Shown: positions 52,006 through 62,600 of the stretch, in pieces
Position numbering within the stretch: the stretch's first letter is position 1
How the letters are laid out: every line of letters starts with the position of its first letter
Assembly: GCA_039545355.1 (NCBI GenBank)
Contig: BCJJ01000009.1
Location: 1-64,000 of the forward strand
Reading direction: 5' to 3'
Source of the DNA: Trichosporon coremiiforme
Taxonomy: Eukaryota > Basidiomycota > Tremellomycetes > Trichosporonales > Trichosporonaceae
Length of the DNA stretch: 64,000 bases
Translations under genes and position numbers: made by a program
Notes under the pieces: model-generated
What the model was told of the DNA's origin: nothing
The model's database searches: none
What the model saw: the letters and a program-made list of their open reading frames with translations, nothing else

Positions 52006-53256
52006 ATGCTCACCGTGTCTCCGAAGCAGACCGATCAGCTCGCCAACAAGAAGCTGCAGTCGCCTATCCACTTCTCCCCTCCTCCTCAGCGTACCCGGCT
52101 CGCGCCACCCGTCGCCCCACGCCGCTCAGCGACCATGCCCGCCCCCGACGTCGAGCCCCTCTCTTTCGCCAAGGTGCCCATTGCGCGCCCCTCGGCCAGC
52201 ACGCTCCTGAACATGTCGACGGACACGGAAGTGACGTCTGATTGCGGCGAGCAGCTGTCGCGCTCTCCCTCGCTGCTGACGTCGCTTATTCAGAGCTCGC
52301 GCATCGTGTCTGCGTCGAGCAGCGTGGCCAACTCGCCCAACAGCAACTCGCACTTCAGCTCGCTTCCGCACGCCAAGCCGATCCTGCGCCGCGTGTCCTC
52401 TGGCCAGACGTCGGCCATCACGAGCGGCGACGAGCAGTCGGACCTCGAGCGCAGCAGGACGCGCGCCAAGCCCTCGCTCGCCATCGCGCTCGGTCAGCGC
52501 CTTGAGCCCCTCGCCGAGCGCCAGGGCTCGCCCGAACCCGCGCACCGCAGGACTCGGCTCAAGTTTGCCGTGACGCCGCGGCCGCTCCAGCTCGCGTCGG
52601 CGTGCAGCTCGCAGCGTGCCTCGCCCGAGCCCTCCTTCAGCGACGAGGACGAGTACGACGACGAGGACCTCGCCACGCCCGGGTTCTACTCGGACTCGGA
52701 CAATGGATACCAGGAAGACTCCGAGGACGGGTTCACGGACGACGACGAGCCCTTCCTGCCCCCCGCGTGGGGCCAGCGCCGGCCAAGCTGGACGCCGTAC
52801 CGTGCCCCGTCGGCGCCGATCCTGCAGACGGTCAAGCCCGAGTGTCGCGGCCGCATCCGGATCGACGACGACCGCAGCGCGCTCAAGTGCTCGCGACACC
52901 GCAGCCCGCCCCCCGAGGCTAGGGTGAGGGTACGCGATGCTGCGCCGCCCGCCGCGCGCTCGCCCTCGGCGTATGAGCTCTGCCGGCGGAGGGGGAGCAC
53001 GGGCCAGCGCCCTTTCCTGGGGTACTCTGGCCCGAAGCCGGCGCCGCAGTCGCGCGGCTGGCGATCAGACGACGCCCGCCCGCAACAGGCGCAGCAAGCG
53101 CAGCGCGCTCGCTCCCTCACGCACAAGACGAGCGCAAAGGACCTGTCCCGCCGCGACTCGGCGCCGGCGCGCGTCGACGAGGTCCACGCCGCCGGAAAGA
53201 CGGAGTGCGCCCACCCCAAGGGCGGGCTCCGCAAGGTCCTCACTGCGTTCCGATAG
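52006..53256 (+). CDS. Disordered Ser/Arg-rich protein with acidic patch
   Basis: A 416-aa intronless protein, family not recognised. The N-terminal half is Ser/Pro-rich with short motifs that look like phosphorylation or docking sites (ILRRVSSGQ, RLKFAVTPRP). Around residues 205-250 lies a strongly acidic stretch (SDEDEYDDEDLATP, SDSDNGYQEDSEDGF). The C-terminal part is Arg/Ala/Gln-rich and basic, ending GGLRKVLTAFR. Almost all of it is predicted disorder by eye. It resembles fungal regulatory scaffold proteins in composition only. The long 5' region (about 51700-52005) is pyrimidine-rich, as in fungal promoters. Confidence 0.75.
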   Translation: MLTVSPKQTDQLANKKLQSPIHFSPPPQRTRLAPPVAPRRSATMPAPDVEPLSFAKVPIARPSASTLLNMSTDTEVTSDCGEQLSRSPSLLTSLIQSSRIVSASSSVANSPNSNSHFSSLPHAKPILRRVSSGQTSAITSGDEQSDLERSRTRAKPSLAIALGQRLEPLAERQGSPEPAHRRTRLKFAVTPRPLQLASACSSQRASPEPSFSDEDEYDDEDLATPGFYSDSDNGYQEDSEDGFTDDDEPFLPPAWGQRRPSWTPYRAPSAPILQTVKPECRGRIRIDDDRSALKCSRHRSPPPEARVRVRDAAPPAARSPSAYELCRRRGSTGQRPFLGYSGPKPAPQSRGWRSDDARPQQAQQAQRARSLTHKTSAKDLSRRDSAPARVDEVHAAGKTECAHPKGGLRKVLTAFR

Positions 53257-53830
53257 CATTTCTGCATTAGACAGACCCCCATAGACTCCCAGTTTGTTGT
53301 TGTATGTGACAGTATGACCTAGCACCACACAGTGTAACGCAGGGTGGCTTGTCCGTTTGGCCATTCTCCATTTCTCCGGTCCGAGAGTGGAGTCGGCATA
53401 TGGGACGAGGGGTAACTGTTCGCATGCCTCCTCTGCACTTGGCAGTTCTCACGAGTCCAGGACATTGCATGCTCTGGGGTTCGTCTTGGCTCTGTGTTCT
53501 CTGACGATCTGAAAAAGCATGCTGCAGGCTCCGGTGTGTTCGGTCACGGTACGACGCATTCTTTCCACGACCCAAGGCCCATGAGTCCTCGGCATTGTCC
53601 GGCAAGCCAGAGGTAACATGTGGATAAGGTCTTTGCGCTTCTTGCAGAACTGGCAGAGCCTGCAGAGTCTATCTCTATTACTGAATCGTGACTGAACTCT
53701 GTGATGACGAACTGAGATGCAGGCTGGGCATGGCTGGACGAGGCTGAGCAGGCTGGGTGAATAGAAGCCACCAGCGCCTGTATTCTACGTACAAGCGAGC
53801 TTGAGCCACAGTTTGGCAGGCTGCAGAGCA

Positions 53831-53852
53831 GGCTGGGCTGGGCTGGGCTGGG
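53831..53852. repeat. GGCTG pentanucleotide repeat
   Basis: Four tandem copies of GGCTG plus two bases. Confidence 0.85.
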
Positions 53853-55424
53853 TCAGAGTCTGGCAGAGGTCAAGAAGTTTCGAGGACTCGTAGTTTGGGC
53901 CGCAATAACGGGCGAAATAGTCATCTTGTCATTGGGCCATACAATTTTCTAATGCGAAATTAGGGTTGAACTTGGCCGGATGAGCCGAACCACCCCTCCC
54001 AATTCAAGACGAGTCCCTATGATTAGGAGAGTGTGGATTGGATGGAGTTTGGGTGCTTGTACCTCTTCACCAATCCCTATGCTGACCCTCAGCGGAGCTC
54101 AAACTCCTCACGCCATAGTCGGATGCGTGAGAGTAGGGAGTATAGGGACCAGGAGATGGAACCAAATACGAGGACCGACCCTCTTGAACTGGCAGATTGG
54201 CTGGACTGGACTGGGTCTCCACCAGGTCTGAGACTCGAGCAGGTCCACCCAGGCCCATAAGGGACATTGGGGACGATGGGGAAGAACGGCTCAACCAACC
54301 CAGGCCCGACCCAAAGGTCCAAGGAACAGCGAGACCAAAGTGCGGCTCGCGACTCGCGGCTCGGAGCATCACATGCATGTCAGTTGGCTGCTTGTCAGTA
54401 GGATTCTCGGCGGTGGATGCCGCGGCGAATCCATCCCTAGGGCCAGGCTCGATCTGTACTAGGACTGGAGAGCCGGAGGAGAGGTCCGCTCAGCAACACA
54501 CTGATACTGGCCAAGACACCGTGTACGGTAGGTGGTGATGGTGGACAGGGGAGCAGGGATGCGCTAGTGTCCGCCGGGCGTCGCCAGACCTCGAGGAGTC
54601 GCTCGCACGCAGCAAACGCAGCGCAGAGCCCAGCCGTTGATGAGCTAGCCGCTGATTACTAACGAAGTCTTGTATATCGTTCCTCGGACGTAACAGGCAG
54701 CGTCGCAAGTCGGGTCCTGTCGACGCAGACTGCGAGTTTCGTGTTGCACCGCGTCACACCTCGTCGTCTCTCGTCGAACTCGCGTACGACGAACAGTTGA
54801 CCGAGGATCGTCAAGGCGATCTGCAACACGTACTCCAGTCTACGTCTCCCTACTACGATGCAACATGCAACGTCAAACGGCGGCGGCTACTGCGGTCTAT
54901 TCCGAAGCGGGTCTGGAGCGGCACCGGTCTGGTGACGCGAAACGCGCCTCGAGCGGTCATGGCCGCCCATCCGCGTCTGCCACCCCCCTTCCAGTCATAC
55001 ATGCTGCGATTGCCGTTGGCGAAGACCGGCGCTCATGTAGAGAGGTAGAGAGCAGGGCATGTGAGCATTCCCCGGTGACATGTTCGGAACATGCTGCATA
55101 AAGCAGTGAGACCTCCGGACGCCACCACCTGGGACGCCGCATGCCGTCCATCTGGAACATCTGCGCCATCTGGGACATCTGGGACATCTGGGTCGGGAGA
55201 CACAGCCCACATGTCCTGTGACTGCGGTCTGAGGGGTGAGTGGGGGTTGTCTCATCTCATGCACCATGCATGCCGCACGCTGGATCGCGGCATGAGCGGA
55301 ACTCGGGACCCAGCGATCTCGGCGATCTCGACAGATCTCGGCGTGCCGTTCTTGCCCACTGCCTCATCGCCTCGCATACTTGCCCCCATCGCCGCTCATT
55401 GACTCACAGCCTCGCGCACCCATC

Positions 55425-55452
55425 CACTCTCACTCTCACTCTCACTCTCACT
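55425..55452. repeat. ACTCTC microsatellite
   Basis: About 4.7 copies of ACTCTC in a pyrimidine-rich strand. Confidence 0.85.
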
Positions 55453-55714
55453 CGCTTTGCACACTCACTCTCTTTGCCCGTTCGCTACAATGTAACAATG
55501 CCAAGTGCCTATGCATATGCCTACTTACACTACACTACAATATGAACGTCAATGTTCGCGTTTTTGTATGTCTTGCTCTTAACCCTGAGCGCGATGCTCC
55601 GCGCATGCTCAGCGTACCCAACAGGTCGACAGCTTGGCGCATGTCATCCCGCTAAGCGTTCGCTCGACGCAACGCTCGGCGCTGCGCGCCTCATGTCGCG
55701 CCTCATGTCGCGCC

Positions 55715-58700
55715 TCACACCGCGCCGCGCTTCGTCGGGCTCTCGCTCCTCTTAGGAGACCCGCCCTGGAGACTCATGGGCCTGAGACCACTGTTACGGC
55801 GCTCGACGGGGGGCGGGCCCGCGCTCTTCCACTTGCTCCCGAAGAAGCCGCTGACGCTCGCGCCCCACCCGCCAATGGCTGATCCGATCGGCGCGAGTGG
55901 GGACGACGGCGTGTTGCTCCCGCTGCTGCCCGATGCCTGCGAGGCGAGGGACACGCCTGAGGCGCTCGCGTTGCTGACGCTCGCCTTGGAGGCTTGTGAT
56001 GCGCCGGAGACTCGGCGCCCGTTTGCTTCGCCACCGTTTGCGGCAATGGCGGCGCGGCGCGCGCGCTCCGCTTCCAGACGGTTGTTGACCTCGCTGCGCA
56101 CGCCGTCGAAGGCGCGGAACAGCGTGGAGGAGACGGTTGCGCCGGCATTGGCGAGCGTCTCGCGCGTGCTCTCCAGCGTCTCGTCGATGCGCAGGTCGTG
56201 CAGACCCTCGGACAGGCGGATCGAGAGGTCAGACACGGCAGTCGCCTTGCCCTCGCACGGGTGCCTCGGCTCCGAGAGGTCAAAGATCGTCGGGTCGGTG
56301 CACTGGTCCCAGATCTCGGCGGCTGGCGTCATGCGGAAGTACTGTGCGAACGGCTCGCCGAAGTTGATGAGCGGGTTGACCTCGGTCGTGACCCCGGTCG
56401 CGGCAGGGGGCGCACTCGCCAACGGGCCGTGCCCGATAAAGTCGGCGTACTTGATCGACGCGAGGAAGGCGCAGATGTACTCCTCGAAACGCGCGCGCAG
56501 GTCGTCGTCGCTGCCGACAAAGCCCGGCCGCTCGCCCTCCGGCAGGTTGTACGTGTCCTCGACGACACGCACCATCTCGTTCATCCACGTGCGGTCCGCC
56601 GCCGTCAGCCCAACGACGCGCTCGAGCTTCGGATCCGAGAACGTGAACGTGTTCTCGTCAATGTTCACGAGCAGGTCGTACGAGCAGTCCCGCTGCTGCG
56701 TAACAATCTGGTTCGTTGTCCCCACGAGCCACGAACGTGCCGCGAGCATGTCAATCTGTTGCAGCGGGAGGTACGGCTGGAAGCACGAGTCGGTGCCGAA
56801 CAGGTTCAGCGCTTAGGGTCAGCTTTCTACTCGTGGGAAGGCACTCACGAAGTCCCATGTACCGCAGCAGACTCGCCCGGTCGCTCGTCCGGAGGGATGT
56901 TGGTCGCGTGCGCTGCTTCCTAGCATCGAGCTCGGGCGAGCCGCAATCACGCAAAGCCATCAGAAGTCCTGGGATTAAGGAGACCAGGCTGTATTGGTAC
57001 GTGCACAGCATCTCCACGGGGTATCCAAACAGCATGATGCGACGCTGCAGCAGCAGCATCTTGAGCAGAATCAGCGTGCGGTGGCGGAACTTGTGGACGA
57101 GCTCGCGCAGCGAGGTGCCTGATGTCAGCTGGCTCACACGGCAGGAAGCTCACCCATGTAGATAGCGCTCTCGCCAGCCTTGCCCTCCAGGCTCGCCTCG
57201 AGACTCGTGTAGAAGTCCTGAAGGATCTGGGTGCTACCGAAATCACGCTGCGCGAAGAACGCCTTCGTAACGACACCGAGGCGGTCGCGGACGGGACCGA
57301 AGACGGGCTGCGACGCCAGCACGATGACCGCCTTCTGAACCATACTGCGCGTCACATCCGACGACTTCTGCAGCAGGTCCGCAGCAGCAATCTGTCTGTT
57401 GCACCTGAGGTCAGTTACACCGGCGAGCAGGAGTAACTCACGAGATACCGAACAACGTCCTGCGTGGCGGAATCTCGCTAGTAGTCGGCCCCGGAGGATT
57501 GAAAGTACAGTGCTGTCGTCAGTCAGCGTCAGTGAGAGACCAACTCACGAAGTATGAGTAGTCCTCCTCGCTGAGGTGCGCTCCGTCGGGGAGGGCGAGG
57601 AAGGGCAGCAACCGGGCAAAGTTCTCGTCGGCCATGAGGGCATCGTGCAGCGATTGCGGGTAGGCAAACTCGACCGTGGGCCCAATCTGGTGTCAGTTAC
57701 GAAGGGAGTACAGTCAACTCACCAGGTGGTTGAAGTCAACGACAGCGACACCAAGCACGAGGTCGACGTCGCCGTCGCGGACGGTCGTGCCGACGTTACT
57801 GAGACCGAGGGAAGCAGCCTGCTGGCTCGCCCTCGAGTTGGCGAGGTTGCCATAGATCGTGCGCTCGCTGGCGGTCGGGCTGGCGGCCTGCGCACTGCCG
57901 TTGTAGAGCCTGGTGGCCGGGCTGGAGAACTGGCTGCTAGCCCTCGAGTACTCGGACGCAGGGTAGAGGGGGTCCTCCTTCCAGCCGGGCGACTCGTCTC
58001 CGAACCCGACTTCCTCGAACGAAACCGAGGACGTCTGCGACACGGCCGACGCACTCGACGTATTCCGCTTGTGTTTCGAGGGCGTCTTCATGTCTGGCAG
58101 GGTGGCGGGTACCTCGTCCTTCTCCTCCTCGCTGCTGGCGATGATCTCTTCCTTGTCGACGTCCTTCTCGCGCTCCTTCTGGGAGATGAGCGACTGCCGG
58201 GCGTTCTCCTTCGTGAGGATGGACTCGGCGATGGGACCCAGTGGGCTGACGACGGGACTCCTGGGACTGCCGGAGCTGCTGGGAGTAGCACTGCGGGCGG
58301 GAGAGGAAGGAACGGGAACAGGTTGAGAGGGGGCGGTGGCGATGGGAGTGCTCGTGCCGTCGTCGTCTTCCTTGTGCACGGCGCTCGAGTTCATCCTGTT
58401 GCCGAACAAGGCAGAAGCTGCCGCGGTCGTGGCCGATCCGTTCGCAAAGGCAGAGGTCGAGCCCCAAGCGGCGGCACTGCCCGAGGCGTCGCTTGCCGTC
58501 CCGCTGAGATCGCTGGCGTTGCTGATCCTCCTGTCGAGGGGCGAGTCGATGTCGTCGTCCTCTGCGCCACCACCTACTCGTGACGCCATGATTGCGCCAA
58601 TGTCGAGGACGGGTCTGCTGCTGGCTGGCTTGGGGGAGGAAGGTGGTGAGCGGTCCGAGGCGGAAACGTTGCTAACGTTGGAGGTCTCGCGGGAGAGCTC

Positions 58701-58808
58701 GAGCTTGTCTGGGACGTCCTTCGTCGGGCTCATGGAGACTGAGCGGAAGGATGCGGAGCTCGGGGAGCTGGGCGGGGAGTCGTCTGTGGTTGCTGATCTG
58801 ACCTCCAT
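55715..58808 (-). CDS. AVL9: AVL9 homologue, late secretory pathway (DENN-like)
   Basis: Six exons (57723-58808, 57549-57686, 57442-57512, 57154-57404, 56849-57118, 55715-56811) with five introns of 35-37 nt give 970 aa. The first 345 residues are Ser/Pro-rich and disordered. The AVL9 domain then begins with LVLGVAVVDFNHLIGPTVEF, followed by LLPFLALPDGAHL, EEDYSYF, TLFGISCNRQI, DVTRSMVQKAVIVL, FAQRDF and later HKFRHRTLILLKMLLLQRR, with a conserved end near FLASIKYADFIGHG. The last 200 residues are low-complexity. In yeast, Avl9 acts in exocytic cargo traffic from the Golgi and is related to DENN proteins. Exon joins keep frame and consensus at every junction. Confidence 0.92.
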
Positions 58809-59693
58809 GGTGGTTGTGATGAGGAGGAGGAGACAGAGTCAGGTGTTGCCGAGTGCAAAGTCGAGCAAGCACACTCGGAACAGCCTGATGCGACACGCTG
58901 CCGGAGGAGCAAGGGGAGCAGGGTCAGTCCAACGGGCGCTCAGGCACGGATATGAGGGGATGGAGGCGGAGGAAGGCGGCAGCGCTGAGCTCCGCGCGTC
59001 AATCAGCCCCCCCACGCGCGTTTGATCCCGTCACATACAGCAAGCAGTCTAGTCTACAAGAGTGACAAGTGTGGTGGGTGCAGTGGCGATGACGAGAGAG
59101 TCGAGAGACAACGAATAGAGACTTCCCGTCTCTTGACAACCCCGTACATGACAGATCGAGGGCATCTCTTTGGTCTTCATTGCAACGCTGTCTTAGATAA
59201 ACGTAAAGCATATGTGCATCTGTCTGCTGCTGCGTATCTCCTCCCCCATCCCCACACTGTCATTCTCATCGCCCCTTCACACATTGGCCAGACGCGATGG
59301 GAGGCGCGTCGGTCCGTCAGGGACCGGACTCTCGGGCCCTGTTCTTCTCCTGCCAGCCTGGACATCAGAGCCCCGCCGGGCCTCCTGTGCCTAACCCGCA
59401 GCGTCGTGTGCATACGCTCAGTGTCCTGTAACGCTCAAGTGCTCATCCATCACCACTGCAATCTACTCGTGTAGCAGAAGACAGTCTTGAGAAGAGCCAA
59501 ACTCTCTATCAGTACACTGTCGTAAACAGCTCTCCGCTGGTCCATTCAGTAAAAGCATCAATGCAACCAAGTTCGGAGGTTCACTTCTTTCACATTCAGA
59601 AACCATCTTAAAAAGAAACTACTGAACGAACGTTTTCCAAAAAGCACTTCTTCAAAAACACTTCACAAACAACTACTTCAAATTAACTTTGCT
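58809..59693. other. Intergenic
   Basis: About 0.9 kb between the AVL9 start and the stop of the large repetitive gene. The AT-rich 200 bp before 59694 are probably the 3' UTR of that gene. No gene was recognised. Confidence 0.5.
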
Positions 59694-62600
59694 TTACTTC
59701 TTGTCAGACGAGACGAGGTTGCTAACACCCTCCTTGGCCTTGTGAAGGAGACCACCCGAGGACGAGTTGTCGCCGGTAGTCGACGAGGTCGTGCCGGTGG
59801 TGCCGGTGTTGTTGTTGTTGCCGGTCAGCTTCGAGGCCATGCCAGAGAGACCGCCAGAGTTGCCGTTGCCAGTGGTGCCAGTGCCGGTGGTGCCGGTGGT
59901 GCCAGTAGTACCAGTTGTGGCATCGTGGTATGCGCCGGGGATGTGCTGGCCCGAGCCAGTTCCGGTGGTACCGGTCGTGCCAGTGGTGGAGCCAGTGGTG
60001 CCGGTGGTGCCAGCGACATGGCTGCCAGCGCCCGTAGCGCCAATACCCGCGCCAGTACCAGCTCCGCTCCTCAGCGAAGTGGGACCGGTGTGGATACCTT
60101 GCTGTCCGCCAGCGCCGTATCCAGCCTCACCCTGGCGAAGGTGCTGGTTGTTGTGGTCGCTGGTGCCCGCGCCAGCGGTACCAGTCGACCCGACACCAGA
60201 GCCGGCGCTGCGGCCAGAAAGGTCCTTGTCGGCCGCGGACCCGGTGACGCCGTGTCCCGAACGACCGGTCAGGTCGCCCGTGTTGTCGTGCTGAGTGCGC
60301 GACGCGCCCTGGCCGGAGTACTCCTTGGTACCGCCGGAGGTGGTGCCGGTGCCAGAGGTGCCGTAGTTGTCACCAGTGGAACCGTAAGTGCCAGAGCCAC
60401 TGTGGTGGTGCTGCTGGTGCAGCTGGCGCTCCTTGACGCGGTCGTACTCGTGCGCGACCTGGGAGCCCGTGGGGCCAGAGCCCTGGTCGTAGCTGTCATA
60501 AGCGCCGGTCACGACGGGGGGACCGCGGCTAGTAGGGCTAGCCTGGGTGCCCGACGCGGTGCGGCCGTGCGACGACCTGTCGAGGTTGGGGTTGGCGCGC
60601 TGGGAGTGCGAGGAGAACTGGTCCTCGCCCAGCCTTGAGTCGTCAATCACACCGACGTAGCGCTCCTCGTAGCCTGGACCGGAGGAACCGCCAGCGAAAC
60701 CGATGGGGCCGCGGGACGAGCTGTAGTAGTCGTCGTCGTCGTAGCGGTTGTTGCCGCGGCGCGAGGACTGGTTGTAGTCGTCATCGTCGTGGCGGCGATT
60801 ACGGCCTGCGGCGTAGCCCGCGCCTCCGCCGAGTGCGGCGCCTCCAGCGACACCGGCAATGTTGGCAAGGTTGCGCTGGTTGTTGCCCCGTCCAACCTGG
60901 CCGGTGGAGTAGTTGGAGTAGTCGTCGTCGTCGAAACGTTCCCAGTCGCGCTGTCCGCGCTGGCCCTGGCCCTGCTGGCCGCGACCGAAGGTGCCACGGT
61001 TGTTGCCCGAGGAGAAGTCGGAGGGGTCAGCCCAGCCGCCGGCGCCGACGATGTTGCGTCCGCTGTCGAGGTCGACACCGCCGATGATACCACCGCGGCC
61101 ACCGGCGCCGAAGCCCTGTCCGCGGCCGTAGTCGTCGTCATCATCATCGTCGTCGCGGTTACGGCGGTCGCGGTGGTCCGTGCCGTCGAGCGCGTTGCCG
61201 TACTTGTCATCAGTGCTGCGGCCGTAGGCTCCAGCTCCGCTGCGCTGGCCCTGGGTGCGCTGGCCCGAGGAGCGGTTGTTGTCGTCGTCGAGGTACGAGC
61301 CGACGGTGCCGCTGCGGTTGCCGCTGCCGGAACGGTTGTAGTCGTCGTCGCCGCCGTAGGGGGCAATGGCCTCGGTGCCGGTCGCACCGCCGCCGTGGCG
61401 GTTGTGCAGGCGCTGGGGCTGCCCGACGACGGTCGTCTCCTGCTTGCTGCTGGTGTAGCGGCCAGAGGTGTCGTGCGGGTAGTCGGCGGCCGAGTCGCCG
61501 GTGTAGCTGTCGCCGCCGGCTACGCCGCGCTGGCCACGGCCCGAGGAACCGTAGGCGCCCGCTCCGGTCGTGCCGGACGTTGAAGTGGTACCGCGGGTTC
61601 CGCTGATACCGTGCTGCTGCGCGACCTCGTCGGCGCGCTGCTGGGCGCGGGTGCCCGTGCCGACACCGCCAGAGGCGGGGGTGTGGGTGCTGCGCTCCTG
61701 GGCGTCGTAGAACTGGTCGTCGTCAGAGTCGCCGTCGCGGTGGCGGCGGGAGGCGCCGTAGGCACCTGCTCCGGCGAGGGCACCTGCACCAGCGCCGAGG
61801 GCGGTGTTGCGGCCCGTGTGCGACTGGTTGCGGTTCGACGAGCGGTTGTAGTCGTCGTCGTCGTAGCGGCCAGAGGTGCCGCGCTGGTTGCGGCCGTACG
61901 AGGACTGGTTGTAGTCGTCGTCGTAGCGGTTGCCGCGCTGGTTGCGGCCGCTGAAGCCCGAGCCACGGTTGTAGTCGTCGTCATCGTCGTAGCGGTTGCC
62001 GCTGCCGAAGCCAGAGCCGCCACGGTTGCCACCGCCGTAGCGCTGGTTGTCGTAGCGGTCGTCGTAGCCGCGCTGGTTGCTGCCGTAACGGTCGTTGTCA
62101 CGGCCGAAGGCGGCGGTGCCGCGGTTGCCCGAGCCGGGGTAGTTGCGGCGGTTGTCGTAGTCGTCATCATCGTCGTCGTGGCGGTGGCGACGGCCGGCGG
62201 CGTAGCCTCCAGCAGCACCGGCGCCGGCGCCGAGGGCACCAGCACCAAGGGCGCGGTTGCGGTTAGACGACGAGCGGTTGTAGTCGTCATCGTCGTCGTC
62301 ATAGCGGCCGCCACGGTTGCGCGAGCCGTAGCCGGATCCGCGGTTGTAGTCGTCGTCGTCGTAGCGACCCGAGGTGTTGCGGCCACCCTGGAGCTCGGAG
62401 GGGTTGGCCCAGCCGCCGGCACCGGCAACGTTGCGACCGACGTTGCGGTTGCGGTTCGAGGACGAGCGGTTGTAGTCATCGTCGTCGTCGTCGTAGCGAC
62501 CACCGCGCTGGTTGCGGCCGTAGCCGGAGCGGTTGTAGTCGTCGTCGTCATCGTCGTAGCGGTTGCGCTGGTTGCGGCCGCCGGCGATGCCGAGAGGAGT

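Larger units (their letters stand above)
53257..55714. other. Intergenic with simple repeats
   Basis: About 2.46 kb between the disordered protein gene and the 3' end of the AVL9 gene. It holds two short tandem repeats (53831-53852 and 55425-55452). No gene was recognised. Confidence 0.5.
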
